From the NCBI RefSeq assembly GCF_020381325.1, contig NZ_JAGSPI010000012.1, forward strand, positions 1 to 47,774: a stretch of DNA of 47,774 bases. Direction: 5' to 3'. Positions 45,235 to 47,774 of the stretch are shown piece after piece. Position 1 is the first letter of the stretch; the number at the start of each line of letters is the position of its first letter. Under the pieces are notes generated by a model. That model was not told the DNA's origin and did not search any database. It saw nothing but the letters and a program-made list of their open reading frames with translations. Origin of the DNA: Providencia vermicola. Lineage in GTDB: Bacteria; Pseudomonadota; Gammaproteobacteria; Enterobacterales; Enterobacteriaceae. Both the position numbers and the translations under genes were made by a program.

Positions 45235-46268
45235 GATTTTTCCATCAGTAGATCAACCTGCTCAGAGGTTAATGGTGAATGATAGAAAAGATCAAAGAAT
45301 TCAGCGATATCTTGCTTTATCGTCGCGGCAACATGGCCATCAAAGTGGCTTTGTAAACGGCGCATGCCAAGAAGGCGGTTAACGCCAGGAGGGCCATCTA
45401 ACCAGCCAAATGGCATGCCCGTAAAGACAAGCAACTGCTGATTGGCGATAGCACCTAGCCCTTTCCACAGTGGTGAGGACGTCATAAATTCAATGGCTTC
45501 ATCATATTGCGTTATAATAATATCAGGGTTCCATTGATAAAGTTGCTCCATGGAAATGGTGGTGAGCCCGCGAAAATTAGGAATATCCACAACGTTACGT
45601 AAACCGAGCATTTCTATGGCTTCGGTATGAATCGAGCCTTTAGCGCCTGTTTCTAGCCCTTTTGCCCCACGAGCCAGGTAAAAACTTAATGGTTTTTGTT
45701 GGGGGTTATTGGCAAAGGCAACCGCATCATTCAGATAACGCAGGGCGAGTTGGCTGAGTTTTTGTGCTTGGGGTTCAACACCGAGAGTTTCACCAAGCTG
45801 AGTGAGTTGTTGGGGGGAGTCTTTTAATCCACCTGCAATCAATAAATAGGGAATATTGGTCTGTTTCGCCACTTTCTCTGCTTGTGAGCGATAAGTATCA
45901 TCAATATTGCCAGTGTCTATAATTAAGTCAGGGTTATAGGACAAAAGTTGTTCTAATGATAGCGTACTGCCTCGACCCGCTAAGCGGCCGTAAACGGGCA
46001 AATTGCGCCATTGTTGTGCGAAAAGCCCACTATGGCCTTTGTTTAATGAAATCGAAGAAAACCCCACCATTTTTTCTGGGGCAAGAGCAAACATCAGTAA
46101 GTCAGAGGGTGGCCCCGAGCTGATAACGCGCTGAATATGGCTTGCAAGAGGAAGTTCGCCAAAGAGTGCTTCTTCGACAAAGCGCTGGCCTTTAGCGAAA
46201 CTAGGCAAACTGTAGAAAGCCGCAAGTAAGGCACTGGATTGAAGAAATTGTCTACGATTGATTGCCAT
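45231..46268 (-). CDS. Tat-exported periplasmic metal/chelate-binding protein
   Basis: A 345-residue binding protein of the FecB/BtuF-like class (PF01497 type): two lobes joined by a long helix. It begins MAINRRQFLQSSALLAAFYS, a twin-arginine signal with cleavage near SFAKG, so it is likely folded before export. Family blocks include PDLIIDTGNIDDTYRSQAEK and NPDIIITQYDEAIEF, the repeated 'nPDlIi' strand of this class. First gene of the operon, behind a sigma-70-like promoter with a ModE-type site. A Tat signal is uncommon for such proteins in enterics. Confidence 0.9.
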   Translation of the reverse strand: MAINRRQFLQSSALLAAFYSLPSFAKGQRFVEEALFGELPLASHIQRVISSGPPSDLLMFALAPEKMVGFSSISLNKGHSGLFAQQWRNLPVYGRLAGRGSTLSLEQLLSYNPDLIIDTGNIDDTYRSQAEKVAKQTNIPYLLIAGGLKDSPQQLTQLGETLGVEPQAQKLSQLALRYLNDAVAFANNPQQKPLSFYLARGAKGLETGAKGSIHTEAIEMLGLRNVVDIPNFRGLTTISMEQLYQWNPDIIITQYDEAIEFMTSSPLWKGLGAIANQQLLVFTGMPFGWLDGPPGVNRLLGMRRLQSHFDGHVAATIKQDIAEFFDLFYHSPLTSEQVDLLMEKS

Positions 46269-46286
46269 AATAAATATGAATACGCT

Positions 46287-46310
46287 CGTTATGATAATAG
46301 TTATATAGCG
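46287..46310. promoter_or_regulatory. ModE-type operator of the importer operon
   Basis: CGTTATGA (46287-46294), eight bases, ATATAGCG (46303-46310). The right half is a full CGnTATAT match in reverse; the left half matches in six of eight positions. The spacing equals that of the site at 41675-41698. On the minus strand it begins a few bases after the -10 box, covering the start point. Confidence 0.6.
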
Positions 46311-46313
46311 CGA

Positions 46314-46342
46314 AAATTAGCGGAGTCATAGTAGAGAGTCAA
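46314..46342 (-). promoter_or_regulatory. promoter of the importer-modD operon
   Basis: On the minus strand TTGACT (46342-46337), exactly 17 bp, TAATTT (46319-46314). Good match to sigma-70. The ModE-type dyad follows directly, as it does in E. coli modA. Confidence 0.65.
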
Positions 46343-46350
46343 CCTGAAAA

Positions 46351-46374
46351 GTCGAGTTGTTAGAAAAACTCGAC
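46351..46374. other. inverted repeat between importer operon and gntR
   Basis: Perfect 8-bp arms GTCGAGTT (46351-46358) and AACTCGAC (46367-46374) with an 8-nt loop, upstream of both divergent genes. Candidate operator or incidental hairpin. Confidence 0.45.
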
Positions 46375-46468
46375 ATTTGTGTGATGTAAATCAGTAACAA
46401 ACATTGCTATCAATAAAAAGATAGCTGAACATAGAGAACGTTAATTTAATGAATATCACTTTGGACTT

Positions 46469-47464
46469 ATGAAGAAGAAAAGACCCTCACTGCAGGATGT
46501 AGCAGATCAAGTCGGCATCACGAAAATGACGGTGAGCCGTTTTTTACGTAATCCAGAGCAAGTTTCAGAGCCTTTGCGCGAGAAAATTGCCGAAGCGCTC
46601 GAAAGTTTGGGCTATATTCCCAATAAAGCCCCTGATATTTTGTCAAATTCGACTAGCCACGCGATTGGTGTTTTGCTTCCTTCATTAACTAACCAAGTCT
46701 TTGCGGAAGTGATCCGAGGGATAGAAGCGGTCACTGATTGTCATGGCTATCAAACCATGTTAGCTCACTACGGTTATTTACCTGAAAAAGAAGAAGAAAG
46801 GCTAACCTCATTGCTCTCTTATAACATTGATGGCGTGATTTTGGCAGAAAGGACGCATACTGAGCGTACTTTACGCATGCTAAAAACCGCAGGCATCCCT
46901 GTTGTTGAGATTATGGACAGTGTTTCACCTTGCTTAGATGTTGCCGTGGGGATTGATAACTTTGAAGCTTCTCGCCAAATGACACATGCGATGATAGAAC
47001 GAGGCTGTCACAAAGTGGTGTATATCGGGGCGAGGCATGATGAGCGAACGTTTATCCGCTTAAAAGGCTACGAGCAAGCGATGTTAGATGCTAACCTTGA
47101 ACCGCGTAATGTGATGACACAAGAGAGCTCATCTTATTCGCTAGGGGCGAAGTTATTGCATGATTGTTTAGAGAAGTACCCCGAGACAGATGGGTTGTTT
47201 TGTACCAATGATGACTTGGCGATTGGTGCCATTTTTGAATGTCAGCGTTTAGGTATTCAAATTCCAACTGAGCTAGCTATTTCAGGTTTCCATGGGCATG
47301 ACGTGGGGCAAGTTATGACACCGAAATTGGCCAGTATTCTTACGCCAAGAGACCAAATGGGGCGCAAAGCGGCAGAGGTTCTCTTGGCGCGGATGACGGG
47401 GAAGAAGCTCGCGGGAACGCATTTTGACGTGGGGTTTTCTTTACTCATAGGCGAGAGTATCTAA
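46469..47464 (+). CDS. gntR: gluconate operon repressor GntR (LacI family)
   Basis: A 331-residue repressor of the same length as E. coli GntR. The N-terminal helix-turn-helix MKKKRPSLQDVADQVGITKM is followed by TVSRFLRNPEQVSEPLREKI and the hinge; then the sugar-binding core with AIGVLLPSLTNQVFAEVIRG, DGLFCTNDDLAIGAIFECQR and SGFHGHDVGQVMTPKLASIL. It releases DNA when gluconate is bound. Likely targets are the operator in front of edd-eda at 9932-9945 and gnt transport genes outside the window. Transcribed alone, divergent from the importer operon. The ribosome-binding site is weak. Confidence 0.95.
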   Translation: MKKKRPSLQDVADQVGITKMTVSRFLRNPEQVSEPLREKIAEALESLGYIPNKAPDILSNSTSHAIGVLLPSLTNQVFAEVIRGIEAVTDCHGYQTMLAHYGYLPEKEEERLTSLLSYNIDGVILAERTHTERTLRMLKTAGIPVVEIMDSVSPCLDVAVGIDNFEASRQMTHAMIERGCHKVVYIGARHDERTFIRLKGYEQAMLDANLEPRNVMTQESSSYSLGAKLLHDCLEKYPETDGLFCTNDDLAIGAIFECQRLGIQIPTELAISGFHGHDVGQVMTPKLASILTPRDQMGRKAAEVLLARMTGKKLAGTHFDVGFSLLIGESI

Positions 47465-47477
47465 TTGTTCCTCGATT

Positions 47478-47774
47478 CCCCGTCATACTTCGAACTATAG
47501 GGGTGTTAGCTGCTTTCGGCTACTTGGGTCACATACTTGTGTATGCTCCCCAAGATATCCTCACTTGCCGCCTACCTATAGTCCGAATTATTTAGGGGAA
47601 TTTCCCCGTTATACTTCGCGCTGTCGCGTTGTTGGCTGCACTCACCAACCCTAGTCACATACTGATGTATGCTCCCCAAGATATCCTCACTTGCCGCCTA
47701 CCTATAGTCCGAATTATTTAGGGGAATTTCCCCGTTATACTTCGCGCTGTCGCGTTGTTGGCTGCACTCACCCA
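47478..47774. repeat. tandem ERIC-type repeat array, 126-bp period, cut by the window end
   Basis: Units begin at 47478, 47604 and 47730 (CCCCGT-ATACTTCG), an exact 126-bp period; the third runs off the window. Each complete unit has the ERIC core (TCACATAC-N4-GTATGCTC) and the arm CTCACTTGCCGCC followed by GAATTATTTAGGGG. Right halves of units 1 and 2 are identical, left halves differ, and unit 3 repeats the left half of unit 2. It belongs to the same family as the array at 21817 but to another sequence variant. Confidence 0.88.

Overview
The window looks like chromosomal DNA of an AT-rich gammaproteobacterium of the order Enterobacterales, most probably Providencia or a close relative in the Morganellaceae. 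Three things point there: household proteins that align almost residue for residue with E. coli (MetA, AceB, AceK, MetH, Pgi, LexA); an Mrp-like fimbrial operon with an MrpH-type tip adhesin, as in Proteus and Providencia; and ERIC-type intergenic repeats. The assignment rests on recalled family sequences, not on a database search.

Layout. 1-118: 3' end of a 5S rRNA gene and the rrn terminator, then about 1 kb of decayed sequence with a direct repeat and a remnant of a helix-turn-helix gene. 1099-7245: MetJ-type operator, metA, then the glyoxylate-bypass operon aceB-aceA-aceK with a hairpin terminator before aceK. 7313-13130: a block between aceK and iclR, which are closer neighbours in E. 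coli: edd-eda (Entner-Doudoroff) with a GntR-type operator, a DUF1460-like exported protein, a small XRE regulator and an AmiD-like amidase lipoprotein. 13214-20237: iclR, metH, an unrecognised 195-residue protein and an exported Sel1-repeat protein. 20299-30332: lysC, a tandem ERIC array, pgi, ubiC-ubiA, plsB, dgkA, lexA (two SOS boxes) and zur.

30943-39210: an accessory surface-structure locus. It holds a seven-gene chaperone-usher fimbrial operon (major subunit, usher, chaperone, three minor subunits, MrpH-like adhesin). Convergent to it is a two-gene unit for a membrane-anchored ToxR/MarT-like regulator and a FidL-like partner.

39652-46268: the most interesting part. A tightly overlapping minus-strand operon encodes a Tat-exported binding protein, a FecCD-type permease, an ABC ATPase, a SAM methyltransferase and ModD, followed by a TonB-dependent receptor. 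Both the operon promoter and the receptor promoter carry dyads that fit the ModE (molybdate sensor) recognition pattern with the same 8-nt spacing. I propose a molybdenum- or tungsten-acquisition system running from outer membrane to cytoplasm, possibly with a small-molecule carrier made or altered by ModD and the methyltransferase.

46469-47774: gntR, whose product probably binds the operator found 36 kb away in front of edd, and a second tandem ERIC array cut by the window edge.
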